Part shown: one piece after another, positions 27,369 to 36,910 of the stretch
How positions within the stretch are numbered: the stretch's first letter is position 1
Layout: each line of letters opens with the position of its first letter
DNA from: G963663365 sp963663365
Lineage (GTDB): Bacteria > Hinthialibacterota > Hinthialibacteria > Hinthialibacterales > G963663365
NCBI GenBank assembly: GCA_963663365.2
Contig: CAXXIH010000002.1
Location: forward strand, 62,001-126,000
Length of the DNA: 64,000 nucleotides
Direction of reading: 5' to 3'
The notes under the pieces: generated by a model
What the model was told of the DNA's origin: nothing
Seen by the model: the letters and a program-made list of their open reading frames with translations, nothing else
The model's database searches: none
Program-made: the position numbers and the translations under genes

Positions 27369-28814
27369 ATGGAACGCTACGAATTATTAATTGATGGAAA
27401 ATGGCAACCGGCAGTCTCCGGTGAAACGTTCACAACGTACAACCCGGCCAAAGGCGAAGCGATTGCTGAGATCGCCAAAGCCGGAACGGAAGATGTCGAT
27501 TTGATCGCGAAAGCGGCCCGGAAGGCTTTTGATGAGGGACCATGGCCGCGCATGTTGGCTTCGGAACGTGCGCGGATTCTACATCGCCTGGCGGATTTGA
27601 TCCGGGACAATTTAGAGGATGTCTCACGTCATGAATCGCTCGATGTCGGCAAACCGATTGCCGATTCGCGTGGTGAAGTTGGCGCAGGCGCATACTGCTT
27701 CGAATATTACGCGGGTGCGATCACCAAATATTTCGGTGAGACAATCCCTGTCAGCAACAAGGGCTTGGATTTCACATTGCGTGAACCGATTGGCGTTGTC
27801 GCGGCAATCGTTCCGTGGAATTTCCCCTTCCCCATGACCGCCTGGAAAGTCGCTCCGGCATTGGCCGCCGGTAACAGCGTAATCTTAAAACCGGCCAGTT
27901 ACACACCGTTAAGCGCATTGGATTTGGGCCGCTTGGCGCTGGAAGCCGGCATCCCTGAAGGCGTCTTCAATGTCATCACCGGCCCCGGTTCCGCTGTCGG
28001 TTCGGCAATTGTCGCGCATCCCGCGGTCAATAAAATTTCCTTCACCGGCGAAACCACAACCGGCACACAGATCATGAAGATCGCCGCCGAGGATATCAAA
28101 CGCGTTAGTTTGGAGCTGGGCGGAAAGTCTCCCAATGTCGTCTATGCCGATGCCGACGTCGAAAAAGCCGCTCGGTCATCGGTCTTGGCCGTATTCGGAA
28201 ACTGCGGACAGGACTGCTGTGCGCGAAGCCGGGCGTTTGTCGAACAATCTGTCTATGACCAATTTGTGGAAGCCTTTATCGATCAAACCAAGAAAACAAA
28301 AATCGGCGATCCCCTGGATGACTCCACCGAAATCGGCCCCATGGTTTCGATGAAACAACGCGAGACCGTGTTGGGTTATATCGATATCGGTCGAAACGAA
28401 GGCGCTACGGTTGCCTATGGCGGAGAAATCTTGTCCGATGGCGAGTATGCCAAGGGCTCCTATATTCGTCCGGCGGTTTTAACCAATGCCACCAACAAAA
28501 TGCGCACTTCCCAGGAGGAGATCTTCGGTCCGGTATTAAGTGTGATACCGTTCACAGATGAAGAAGCCATGATTCGCGAAGTGAATGATTGCCCTTATGG
28601 TCTCTCCGGCTCGATCTGGACCAACAACCTTAACCGCGCTTTGCGTACGGCAAAGGGTATCAAATCCGGCGTGATGAGTGTGAACACCAACAGCAGTGTT
28701 TATATCGAAGCGCCATTTGGCGGATTCAAGAAAAGCGGTTTGGGACGCGACCTGGGCATGCATGGTTTGAATAACTTCACTGAAGTCAAGAATGTATTTA
28801 TCTATATGGGGTAA
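27369..28814 (+). CDS. NAD(P)-dependent aldehyde dehydrogenase
   Basis: A 481-residue enzyme of the ALDH superfamily, oxidising an aldehyde to the acid. The catalytic cysteine is C283 in GQDCCARSR, and the general-base glutamate is in SLELGGKSPN near residue 249. The cofactor site is PWNFPFPM with FTGETTTG. The sequence resembles betaine-aldehyde or gamma-aminobutyraldehyde-type enzymes. The ATG at 27369 starts two bases after the alcohol dehydrogenase stop, with AGGAAAG inside the upstream gene, so translation is coupled. The next gene starts six bases after its stop. Together with a glutamine-synthetase-like ligase it recalls the gamma-glutamylation (Puu) route of polyamine breakdown; that is an inference. 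Confidence 0.92.
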   Translation: MERYELLIDGKWQPAVSGETFTTYNPAKGEAIAEIAKAGTEDVDLIAKAARKAFDEGPWPRMLASERARILHRLADLIRDNLEDVSRHESLDVGKPIADSRGEVGAGAYCFEYYAGAITKYFGETIPVSNKGLDFTLREPIGVVAAIVPWNFPFPMTAWKVAPALAAGNSVILKPASYTPLSALDLGRLALEAGIPEGVFNVITGPGSAVGSAIVAHPAVNKISFTGETTTGTQIMKIAAEDIKRVSLELGGKSPNVVYADADVEKAARSSVLAVFGNCGQDCCARSRAFVEQSVYDQFVEAFIDQTKKTKIGDPLDDSTEIGPMVSMKQRETVLGYIDIGRNEGATVAYGGEILSDGEYAKGSYIRPAVLTNATNKMRTSQEEIFGPVLSVIPFTDEEAMIREVNDCPYGLSGSIWTNNLNRALRTAKGIKSGVMSVNTNSSVYIEAPFGGFKKSGLGRDLGMHGLNNFTEVKNVFIYMG

Positions 28815-28820
28815 TTCTTA

Positions 28821-30185
28821 ATGGGCAAACTTCTACAACTAGAGACTCTGCAACGCTTAATTAAAGATGGGCGAATTGACACGGTCTTAGTTGTATTTCC
28901 CGACCATCTTGGCCGGCTAATCGGAAAACGGGTCACAGGCGTGTTTTTTCTCGAGGAGATCGTTCCATCTGGAATGCACGCCTGTGACTATTTACTTGCC
29001 GCCGATATGGAGATGGAACCTTTACCCGGCATGGAAATGACCAGCTGGGAAAAGGGATATGGCGATTTTCACGCGGTTGCGGATATGGACACCCTGCGTC
29101 TGATCCCTTGGCTTGAGGGAACAGCCTTAGTGATGAGCGATTTGGAATGGGGCCATAACTCCCCTGTTACTCAATCGCCGCGCGCCATTTTAAAAAGACA
29201 AATCGAACGAGCCCGCCAGGCGGGTATCATCTCCATGATGGGCTCCGAACTGGAGTTCTATCTGTTTGATGAAACGCAGGAGGAAATCTCCGGCCGGAAT
29301 TTTTACGCTCCCAAACCCGCATCCGGATACATCATTGATTATCATATTTTGCAGACCTCGCGTGATGAGCCCATTATCCGCGAAATCCGCAATCAGATGT
29401 CGGCAGCCGGTATCCCCGTTGAGTTCAGTAAAGGCGAATGGGGCAAAGGCCAGCATGAAATCAATCTTGTGTATGCCGATACTCTGGAGATGGCCGACCG
29501 TCATGTAATCTATAAAAACGGCGTTAAAGAGATCGCCTCGGCCCAAAATCGTGCTGTCACCTTTATGGCCAAATATGATGAACGCGCAGCCGGATCCAGT
29601 TTCCACCTGCACACCAGTATTTTTGATAAAACCGGAAAACGAAATCTGTTCTGGGATAATAAAAAGAAAAAGGAAAGCGCCACATTCCGCCAATTTCTCG
29701 GCGGACTTCTGCATTATTGCCGTGAACTGTTTCTCCTTTTTGCGCCAACCGTGAATTCATACAAACGTTATCAAGCCGCCTCCTTTGCGCCGACACGAAT
29801 CGCTTGGGCTTATGATAACCGTACAACAGGTTTTCGCGTTATCGGTAACGGGCAATCCTTCCGAATCGAAAACCGTATGCCCGGCGCGGATGCCAACCCT
29901 TATTTGGCGTTTGCGGCTACCTTGGCGGCGGGATTGGCGGGTATCGAAGAAGGATTAGACTGCGGCGATCCTTTTACGGGTGATGCCTATCGCTCACAGG
30001 ACATCCCTCGTGTGCCCTCCAGCCTGCAACGCGCCACAGATTTATTCCGCGAAAGCCGGTTGGCGGAAAAAGCGTTTGGCGCTGATGTCGTGAAGCATTA
30101 TGCCCGGATGGCCGAACTCGAACAAAAATCATTCGAAGCCTCCGTCACCGATTGGGAACGCCGCCGCTATTTCGAACGAATCTAA
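28821..30185 (+). CDS. Glutamine-synthetase-family ligase (possibly gamma-glutamyl-amine synthetase)
   Basis: A 454-residue member of the glutamine synthetase superfamily. The N-terminal grasp domain (LVVFPDHLGRLIGKRVTG) and the catalytic domain (GSELEFYLF, GKGQHEINLVYAD, SSFHLHTSIFD, FAPTRIAWAYDNRTTGFRV, RIENRMPGADANPYLAF) are all present. The family uses ATP to join glutamate to ammonia or to an amine. The length, the divergence from GlnA and the position behind alcohol and aldehyde dehydrogenases favour an amine-specific ligase of the PuuA or GlnA3/GlnA4 kind over the housekeeping enzyme. It is the last gene of a three-gene operon; a repeat array follows. Confidence 0.85.
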   Translation: MGKLLQLETLQRLIKDGRIDTVLVVFPDHLGRLIGKRVTGVFFLEEIVPSGMHACDYLLAADMEMEPLPGMEMTSWEKGYGDFHAVADMDTLRLIPWLEGTALVMSDLEWGHNSPVTQSPRAILKRQIERARQAGIISMMGSELEFYLFDETQEEISGRNFYAPKPASGYIIDYHILQTSRDEPIIREIRNQMSAAGIPVEFSKGEWGKGQHEINLVYADTLEMADRHVIYKNGVKEIASAQNRAVTFMAKYDERAAGSSFHLHTSIFDKTGKRNLFWDNKKKKESATFRQFLGGLLHYCRELFLLFAPTVNSYKRYQAASFAPTRIAWAYDNRTTGFRVIGNGQSFRIENRMPGADANPYLAFAATLAAGLAGIEEGLDCGDPFTGDAYRSQDIPRVPSSLQRATDLFRESRLAEKAFGADVVKHYARMAELEQKSFEASVTDWERRRYFERI

Positions 30186-30199
30186 AATAGATCAAACAC

Positions 30200-31085
30200 G
30201 TTTCGTGCCTTTCGTTCTTTTCGAACTCCTTTCGTGTTTTCGTTATTCAAATACATTAAATCGAATCGCCCTGCAGGGTGCTGACATGGCAATTCATTTG
30301 AATATACTCCGAAATCGTGGGCCGTTAGGCGTCGGGTCCACGGCGGTCACGCCGCGTGAGCCGTTAGGCGTCGGGTCCACGGCGGTCACGCCGCGTGGGC
30401 CGTTAGCCTTCTTGCCCACCGGGGTACCCGGGCGTGCCCTTCGTGCTTCCTTCGTGTCTTCATGATTCAGCTTAAAAGGCTGTGCCTACCATAAAACTTT
30501 CCCGCTATCCACTATCTCTCTCACTGGAACACACCAAGCACCGTAGGTGCGGCCAGGTAATAGCCCCGGTTTAGCCTGAGACGGTCGAAGACCGGCGAAG
30601 GCGTAAGCCGGGGGAGATATCCCTTTAAATTCCTAAGCACTGTAAGTGCGCAAGAAAAAATACTTTTGTATCGGCCCCGCAGGGTGCCTCCCAATTCTAT
30701 CTCCCACACACACCTCGAAATCGTGAGCCGTTAGGCGTCGGGTCCACGGCGGTCACGCCGCGTGAGCCGTTAGGCGTCAGGTCCTACCCGGTCACGGGCG
30801 GGAGGACGAATCTCCTGATGAGCCGTTATCTATGCTAATTTCACACGTATCTCCCCATCCACTAACTCCCTCAAACTCTCACACCATGTCCTGAAAGGAC
30901 ATCAGGTTAAAGCCCCAGGCAAGCGTAGCGCAGCCTGGGGTCAGGAACCCAAAAACTCCCGGCCCTGTAAGGGCCGCAGAAATGAAACAAAATTTAGAAA
31001 GATTTCTCGAAAGAGGACTGTTCCCGCCCCGTTTACGGGGAGGGTTAGGGAGGGGTTTCTTTCAAACATTTCCTGTAAATTTACA
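30200..31085 (+). repeat. Array of hairpin-rich repeat modules
   Basis: About 890 bases between convergent genes, in the same orientation as at 20-21 kb. In order: the TTTCGTG module; GAAATCGTGGGCCGTTAG; three tandem GCGTCGGGTCCACGGCGG units near 30330-30400; CTTGCCCACCGGGGTACCC; CACCAAGCACCGTAGGTGCG; a second AAATCGTGAGCCGTTAG; CTCCTGATGAGCCG; the GCCCCAGGCAAGCGTAGCGC hairpin; GGCCCTGTAAGGGCC; and a GGGAGGGTTAGGGAGGGG stretch. No gene is apparent. Confidence 0.8.
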
Positions 31086-31112
31086 CTTGTATCTATGCCT
31101 CTACCATCTCCC

Positions 31113-32300
31113 TCAAACATTCCCCAACAACCTCTCCAACACTTCAATGCTATAAATCAATGCGCGGGGCAAATGAAATGGATCTTTGACCGGCAAAGCC
31201 ACCACATCCGAAAACGGTGTCCCGTACCGGTCCAATTTCTGTGTCCATTCCCCATATTCACGATTCGGGTAATGCCGGAATGCATAATCGCGGACTTTTT
31301 CGTGCCAATCCAAAAATTCTTGATCGCCGCTACATTCGTATGCCAACAATGTCGCATAAAGCGCTTCCGTATGCGGCCACCAAAGTTTGATGTCGGGCTG
31401 ACGCCATCCGACTTCATCCCGGCCATCCGCATCCACTGCCCAAGCAAGCCCGCCATATTCGGCATCCCATCCGGTCTCCAGATGCCGTTTAATCGCCGCC
31501 ACAGCCCGATCCACGGTAGCCTGATCGTTCTTTTCCCGTCCGATATGAATCTGGAACCACATCGATTCAATTCCATGGCCGGGAATAACCACAGTCCCTT
31601 CGGGCGGCGGAATTTCTTTCCCATCCAAGGTCAACCATTCAATAACCAGCCCCCGCTCCTTACATAAAAATCGATCCATCACTTTATGATGATGCCGGTC
31701 CGCTGCTTCATGAACACATTGCTCGCCGCAAGTCAAAGCGAGTTCATGATGGGCCAATGAAAAAAGCATACTGATGCCATGATTCAGACGGCCTTCGGGA
31801 ATCGGATACGGTTCCGCCGGTGGCGGCCCGCCCGCCGCAAAAACAGACTCGGCTGCGTTAAAAGTCCGTTTGGCAAGTTCCAATGCTTGCGGAAGGCCAT
31901 CCGCCCGGAAGAATTCAACCAGGCCGTAAATTGCAAATCCATCCCCATAAATGCTTTCAAAACCTTTTTTGATATTCCCATCGCCATCCAAAAGCAACGG
32001 CCAGTGTCCATCCTCCAATGGACCGTGTTTTGTCTGAAAGTTATAGATACCCCGCGCTATTTGAAGCCACTCTTCCCGTGGCTCAATGGCATTATAGAGT
32101 TTGGAAAACACCCACAATGCCCGCCACTGCGACCAATTCCAACGATCCCGGCTGACAACTTCACCGTTATCTTGAATACAGGTATTGATCCCCCCGTTAG
32201 GATCGATGGCGTATTTTGTCCAGAACGGGATCACATCTTCCAACAATGTGCGTCGATAGAGTCCAAGCAGTTCATGAAAATCAATAGGCTTGCCATTCAT
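31113..32300 (-). CDS. AGE-family epimerase (N-acylglucosamine 2-epimerase / cellobiose 2-epimerase-like)
   Basis: A 395-residue cytoplasmic (alpha/alpha)6-barrel enzyme. It starts in the family manner (a helix, then LLEDVIPFWTKYAIDPNGGI) and contains WNWSQWRALWVFSKLYN, the segment around the first catalytic histidines (VIPGHGIESMWF), and the C-terminal WWPHTEALYATLLAYE and FHLPRALIYSIEVL. These contain the Arg and His residues that carry out C2 epimerisation of N-acyl-hexosamines, mannose or cellobiose. Which sugar is used cannot be read from the sequence. It is transcribed alone; the pseudopilin gene upstream is on the same strand. Confidence 0.88.
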   Translation of the reverse strand: MNGKPIDFHELLGLYRRTLLEDVIPFWTKYAIDPNGGINTCIQDNGEVVSRDRWNWSQWRALWVFSKLYNAIEPREEWLQIARGIYNFQTKHGPLEDGHWPLLLDGDGNIKKGFESIYGDGFAIYGLVEFFRADGLPQALELAKRTFNAAESVFAAGGPPPAEPYPIPEGRLNHGISMLFSLAHHELALTCGEQCVHEAADRHHHKVMDRFLCKERGLVIEWLTLDGKEIPPPEGTVVIPGHGIESMWFQIHIGREKNDQATVDRAVAAIKRHLETGWDAEYGGLAWAVDADGRDEVGWRQPDIKLWWPHTEALYATLLAYECSGDQEFLDWHEKVRDYAFRHYPNREYGEWTQKLDRYGTPFSDVVALPVKDPFHLPRALIYSIEVLERLLGNV

Positions 32301-32398
32301 CGTTAAACAGATTCGTCCTGTTCTTTGATTTTTATAAACTCAATTATTTTAGCATCCCCCCTCACCCATTCACTTACCAAATCGATCGAAGACGTCTT

Positions 32399-32968
32399 CT
32401 ACCACTTATAATCCGCGTCCGGATCGCCTGGCACCCAGGTCATAAGAATTCCCGGACTCATCAATCCGTTGCTGCTATCGTAGGTGTAATTATATTTTGA
32501 GGTCCATGCGCCCCCGCCTCCTAAAAATTGTGTAGGACCGGCGCTACCCACCCATCCCGCGAGACCAACATACAAACGCCGTAAATTCATATTAAATTCC
32601 CCGCTTCCATAGGGCTTAATCGGCTCCCAATGAATTGAACCGTGATAGTATTGGTCGGCTTCTTTTGTAACCATATTTGAGGAAAAGGCATCCAAGGGCC
32701 AAATCGTCATATAGGCCATAGGCGTCGTTAATGGAGCGTTTTGGTTCGGTTCGTGGCTGTGTATATGAAATGTATTGTGATCAAGACGGTAAAGCATCAT
32801 GGCGTTATGCATAGCATGATGGTCCGCCTGCATGCGCGACACTTTGGCCCGGATTTGTGCATTAAGAAAATTGGGTACGGCAATCGCGGCCAAGATACCG
32901 ATAATGGCAACCACGATTAATAGTTCGATCAGCGTAAATCCTAGTCTTCTGTGTAAATCTTTGTTCAT
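32399..32968 (-). CDS. Secreted pseudopilin
   Basis: A 189-residue prepilin-like protein. The signal (MNKDLHRRLG) is followed by FTLIELLIVVAIIGILAAIA with E at mature position 5. It has the motifs TTPMAYM with DAF and the C-terminal YDSSNGLMSPGILMTW, shared with the pseudopilins at 10968 and 24125. A His-rich segment (FHIHSHEPN) follows the helix. I choose the ATG at 32968, which has GGGGA a few bases ahead; a longer GTG start is possible but would place 11 odd residues before the signal. It lies between the epimerase gene and the secreted TIM-barrel-like gene, all on the minus strand. Confidence 0.85.
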   Translation of the reverse strand: MNKDLHRRLGFTLIELLIVVAIIGILAAIAVPNFLNAQIRAKVSRMQADHHAMHNAMMLYRLDHNTFHIHSHEPNQNAPLTTPMAYMTIWPLDAFSSNMVTKEADQYYHGSIHWEPIKPYGSGEFNMNLRRLYVGLAGWVGSAGPTQFLGGGGAWTSKYNYTYDSSNGLMSPGILMTWVPGDPDADYKW

Positions 32969-33155
32969 GGCGGTCCCCAAATTAGATCCTTCCACAATCA
33001 CAACATTCAGATGCGAATTCCATGCTTATACGCCAAATATATCTTTTCCATAGTACCAATACAATTATGAATATGTATTGTCTAAATTATCCGCCCATAC
33101 CAAACACCCGATATACGTAGGAAAATCTCCTCGTCCCACTTTCTGTCTTTTCCGA

Positions 33156-35459
33156 TCACTTCTCCTGCAACTTCTCCAAAATCCAACGGCAATTGATTGC
33201 TTTTTCCATCAAATCAACTGGAATATAAAAATAATGGTTCGATGCCTCAAATCCGATGCATGAATCCTCGCAACACAATGCAAACTCTTCCCGCGCCAAC
33301 TCAATCTCCGACTCCGCTGCCGCGCGCATAATGCCGGCTAATTCTCTTTTGCGTTCCTCCGATGGAGGTGTCTCTTTACTTATAATTTCGTTTCTCGCCT
33401 GGGTAAAACGTGTTTGGTTCGCAACCGAGGCAAAATGGCAATACGCGGCGCGGGCGTACCGAAGCTGGGCTTGTACACGCTCGGTATGCTCCGGTGGTGC
33501 ACTTTTGACAGCACGCTGCAAATGATCCAACCCGGCCTTCCATCCGTTTGCCACTTTTGAAAATTGCTTTTCGAATACATCGGCGGGATACGGACCACAC
33601 CACCCCTTAACATCATCGTATGGAATCCCCACCATTGTCGCGCCGTAATGCGTTGGTTCCCAATACAGGGGATTGGCCGGACCGACCTGCACCGGACACC
33701 GGTAGACGACCCCGCCATCGTAAGGATATTCGCGGAATGCCTCACTAAAGGCCGTCCAGGCCTTACGTGCTTCAATAGCTCCATCTGTTCCAAAATCACG
33801 TTGCGCGATGAATTCCAAAGCCTCATCACGGCTCGGGACCGGCTCTTGATCGAATGCGGCGGCGACCTCCAGGTTCGGCGAGGGATAGCCTCCCAAAGTC
33901 CAGCTTAACTGAAGCCCATTTACATCGGTCGAAAGCAGATTCTCACAATGCTCGGCAACAAGATCCAAAACCGGAAGATACGGAATCGATGACAGCTCCC
34001 ATGTATTGTTCAGTTGAACTTTTGCAAGTGTTAACAGTCCGTTTTCTTTTGCGGTTTTCCAATGCTTAGTTGCCCTGGGGCCGGGACCGACTACTGATAT
34101 CGAATATTCACCCACCCGGTTGGGAACACCTCCACGCTCGATAGCCTTCGACCATTCGCTAACCGACATCAGATAGACCGATTTAGGCAACAATGCAATC
34201 GCCTGTTGAGCCCAATCGTCACGCCATCCCCAATCCCAACAAATCACCTTGGCATCGGGATTGCCACGGTGCACGCCACGTTCAATCGTCGCATTGACTT
34301 CAGCGATAATTTCCGCCGGATTCCGTGATTGGCAATGCGGACAGTCCCCTTGCCTGCCATGCGAAGCACAGTTGGTTAAATTCTCGGAGCCGGTAATTGT
34401 AAATACCCCCGCCAATCCCGGCACCTGCTCGAATACATATGCCAAACTCTCTTCAATCCAAGCCCGGACCTGTGGCGATGATGTGCACATCGCGCTGAAT
34501 TCCCCTTCACGAACCCCCTGCATATCTTTCCGTGCCGCGTTTTTTGCAAAAAAATCGTCGCGCATCGCCCTCGGTTCATTCATATACAAATAAATCCCGA
34601 TGCCGTAACGTTGGGCGCGTTCGGCAAACTTTCGCAGATTCTTCAGACGAGTTTCGTGCCCTTCGCCGAATTCCGGAAATTGGGAGCTGGGTGCCAACTG
34701 ACGCAGCACGGTATGCATCCATACTCCATCCACACCCAGTTCTGAAAGCTTTTGCAAAAGCCCTTCTGGATAAGGATCGAGTTCCGGATTCATCAGCGGA
34801 TCCCCATACAGGGCAAAATATGAATAGATGTACCGTGGCGAGAAACGGGATTTCTTTTTCCCGCTGTGTAATGGCGCTGATGGATTGGTATTGACCTGGC
34901 TGAGCCTGCGCACAAATTCAAAACGCGGTTCCGAGGGCTTTTCCAATTCCTTGCCGAATGTTTCCTTGACAATCTTCTTGATCTCGGAGCAACGCGCCTT
35001 CACGGCTTCATCCGGTTCCGCATAGTTCAAGGCTTTGCATTGCGGCTTAAGCGATCCCAGTTTGACATAAAGAAAATCATCTTCACGAAGTGTGAGCGCA
35101 AGTTCCTCCGCGCTCATATCCAAAAGCGTCAAAAGTTGTTCGTAGGGCAAAAGATGCCAGTTGCGGCGGATGATCGTGATTGTAATACGCGAACGGTCTT
35201 GCGGTGCGATGGGCTCCTGGGGAGGAAGACCCATCGATTCGGCCATCGCTTTGACATTGTCCGGTGTCGTCTCCAGGACTTCCGCCAGACGGGATGCTTC
35301 CACAATCGGCCAGTTACGCCATATAAAAGCATGAGCCCGATCCGGGAAATAATCGATAGACAGCGCTTCGGGGGCGCTGCCTACGGGCAGGATATCGTCC
35401 GCTGAAACTGTGCATACACCAAGCATGATCAATATTACCGCAAGTTTTTGACTGTTCAT
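33156..35459 (-). CDS. Secreted protein, probable TIM-barrel glycoside hydrolase-like
   Basis: A 767-residue protein with a signal peptide (MNSQKLAVILIMLGVCTVSA). The central part looks like a glycosidase barrel: YSYFALYGDPL, then LSELGVDGVWMHTVLRQLA, RFAERAQRYGIGIYLYMNEP, FTITGSENLTNC, KVICWDWGWRDDWAQ, and LQLSWTLGGYPSP. A cluster of four cysteines and a His (CASHGRQGDCPHCQ) sits beside the presumed active-site Glu of GSEN. The first 200 residues form a separate domain (EVLETTPDNVKAMAESMGL and a similar second unit) that looks like paired helical repeats. The C-terminus is helical. I cannot place it in a named family with confidence; GH20-like or uncharacterised PVC hydrolases are the nearest impression. 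ATG at 35459 has GGAG nearby; the upstream in-frame start has no ribosome site. Confidence 0.6.
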   Translation of the reverse strand: MNSQKLAVILIMLGVCTVSADDILPVGSAPEALSIDYFPDRAHAFIWRNWPIVEASRLAEVLETTPDNVKAMAESMGLPPQEPIAPQDRSRITITIIRRNWHLLPYEQLLTLLDMSAEELALTLREDDFLYVKLGSLKPQCKALNYAEPDEAVKARCSEIKKIVKETFGKELEKPSEPRFEFVRRLSQVNTNPSAPLHSGKKKSRFSPRYIYSYFALYGDPLMNPELDPYPEGLLQKLSELGVDGVWMHTVLRQLAPSSQFPEFGEGHETRLKNLRKFAERAQRYGIGIYLYMNEPRAMRDDFFAKNAARKDMQGVREGEFSAMCTSSPQVRAWIEESLAYVFEQVPGLAGVFTITGSENLTNCASHGRQGDCPHCQSRNPAEIIAEVNATIERGVHRGNPDAKVICWDWGWRDDWAQQAIALLPKSVYLMSVSEWSKAIERGGVPNRVGEYSISVVGPGPRATKHWKTAKENGLLTLAKVQLNNTWELSSIPYLPVLDLVAEHCENLLSTDVNGLQLSWTLGGYPSPNLEVAAAFDQEPVPSRDEALEFIAQRDFGTDGAIEARKAWTAFSEAFREYPYDGGVVYRCPVQVGPANPLYWEPTHYGATMVGIPYDDVKGWCGPYPADVFEKQFSKVANGWKAGLDHLQRAVKSAPPEHTERVQAQLRYARAAYCHFASVANQTRFTQARNEIISKETPPSEERKRELAGIMRAAAESEIELAREEFALCCEDSCIGFEASNHYFYIPVDLMEKAINCRWILEKLQEK

Positions 35460-35593
35460 TTTCACTCCGGTCTTCTTCGCACTCAAGCGTCAGGATGTTG
35501 CAAAGCAGGAAAAGAATAGCATAAATCCTGCCTCGAAGTTGCTGTGCCAACCTGTATGACGCCCTAAAAGAAAATGGAAAAAGGCTGTATAAG

Positions 35594-35621
35594 TTGCCTC
35601 CCATTCGTGGTAGCGTACTAT
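35594..35621 (+). promoter_or_regulatory. Candidate promoter of the Tat oxidoreductase gene
   Basis: TTGCCT at 35594-35599, a 16-base spacer, TACTAT at 35616-35621; 58 bases before the ATG at 35679. Confidence 0.4.
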
Positions 35622-35678
35622 CTTGGCCGCACAATAAAGACCGGCCTGCTGATAAAAGGAAATGAGAGGAGATCGGTC

Positions 35679-36848
35679 ATGAGTCTTGATAATGTTTCCC
35701 GCCGCCGTTTTATGGAAACAAGCGCCGCCGGGGCTTCCGCATTGGCGATGGGCATGAGTTCCGCACAAAAAGCATGGAGCGCAAATGACAAGGTGGTCCT
35801 GGGGATTATCGGGACAGGGGGACGTGGACGGCAGTTGCTGAAAACCTTGGATGTCGTGCCCGGCGTTCAGGTTGCGGCCGTTTGCGACTTAATTCAGGAA
35901 CGCGCCGAAAAGGCCAAAGCCATCTGCCAGGAGTATGGCTCAGATCCGAAAATCTACCTCGAATTCCGCGATATGCTCGAAAAAGAAAAACTCGATGGCT
36001 GTATTGTCGCGACTGAAGAATACAATCATGCAAAATGCGCTATTCCGGTTTTGGGATCGGGAATTCACTGCTTTAGCGAAAAACCCGTCGATGTAACCAT
36101 CGAAAAAGTCGAGAAAGTCATTTTGGCCGCAAGGCAGGCCAAAGGTTTTTATCAAGTTGGATTCCAACGCCGTTATGCTCCCAATTTCCAAGAAGGCGTC
36201 CGACGTTTGCATTCCGGTGAGATGGGTAAAATTACCTTCCTCGAAGGTTGTTGGCATTTCACATGGAGCCTTGGCGGACGTGCGTTGGATATGAACAAAA
36301 GCGGAAGTTGGCTCTTGGCGCAGGCTTGTCATCATCTGGATGTCTTCTCATGGGTTATGCGGGATCGCCCGCCGTTGCGGTGCGCGGCCATGGGCTTTCC
36401 AACCGCTCAGGTCGATAATCCCCCGCTTGAACGCTCAGAGGATCACAGCGGCGTTCTTTTCCAATTCCCCGATAATGTGAACTGCGCCTATACCCATCTC
36501 ATGTATTGCTGTGAAGCCTTTAGTGATGAGAAACTCTGGGCTCATGCTGAAAAGGGCGGCATCGACTTACGCCAGGCCATGAAATACCCACGGCCCAACA
36601 TGGGCGAACCGGAAAAGATTGAAGAGCCCAGCCCCGATTATGATTTCGGTACAGCCTATGAATTGCGTGGATTTGTGGATCAAATTCGCGAAAACAGAAA
36701 ACCGCTGAGCAATGAAGACACTGCGGGTATCTCAACCTTAATCGGTATTATGGCCCGCAAAGCGATGTATGATGCCAACCGACGTGTTTTCGAACCGAAA
36801 ATCGTCACTTGGCAGGACCTCGGCGTCGACCATCTCTGGAAATTCTGA
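35679..36848 (+). CDS. Gfo/Idh/MocA oxidoreductase exported by the Tat pathway
   Basis: A 389-residue protein with a twin-arginine signal (SRRRFMETSAAG, cleavage near QKAWSA). The NAD(P) motif is GIIGTGGRGRQLL and the catalytic-lysine motif is HCFSEKPVD, with the family's EKP intact. GFQRRYAPNF and the C-terminal ELRGFVDQIRENR are family features. It should carry out a redox step on a sugar, inositol or related compound after export with its cofactor. ATG at 35679 has AGGAG eight bases ahead. It is divergent from the TIM-barrel-like gene (starts 219 bases apart), and the two could act on the same glycan. Confidence 0.88.
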   Translation: MSLDNVSRRRFMETSAAGASALAMGMSSAQKAWSANDKVVLGIIGTGGRGRQLLKTLDVVPGVQVAAVCDLIQERAEKAKAICQEYGSDPKIYLEFRDMLEKEKLDGCIVATEEYNHAKCAIPVLGSGIHCFSEKPVDVTIEKVEKVILAARQAKGFYQVGFQRRYAPNFQEGVRRLHSGEMGKITFLEGCWHFTWSLGGRALDMNKSGSWLLAQACHHLDVFSWVMRDRPPLRCAAMGFPTAQVDNPPLERSEDHSGVLFQFPDNVNCAYTHLMYCCEAFSDEKLWAHAEKGGIDLRQAMKYPRPNMGEPEKIEEPSPDYDFGTAYELRGFVDQIRENRKPLSNEDTAGISTLIGIMARKAMYDANRRVFEPKIVTWQDLGVDHLWKF

Positions 36849-36884
36849 CAGGCAGAACAGATAAGCAAATTCGTATCGACCACT

Positions 36885-36910
36885 CCCTCCCCGGTTCACG
36901 CCGGGGAGGG
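36885..36910 (+). terminator. Strong 10-bp hairpin after the Tat oxidoreductase gene
   Basis: CCCTCCCCGG at 36885-36894 pairs perfectly with CCGGGGAGGG at 36901-36910 across TTCACG. There is no T-run, so it may be a repeat-family hairpin rather than an intrinsic terminator. Confidence 0.4.
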
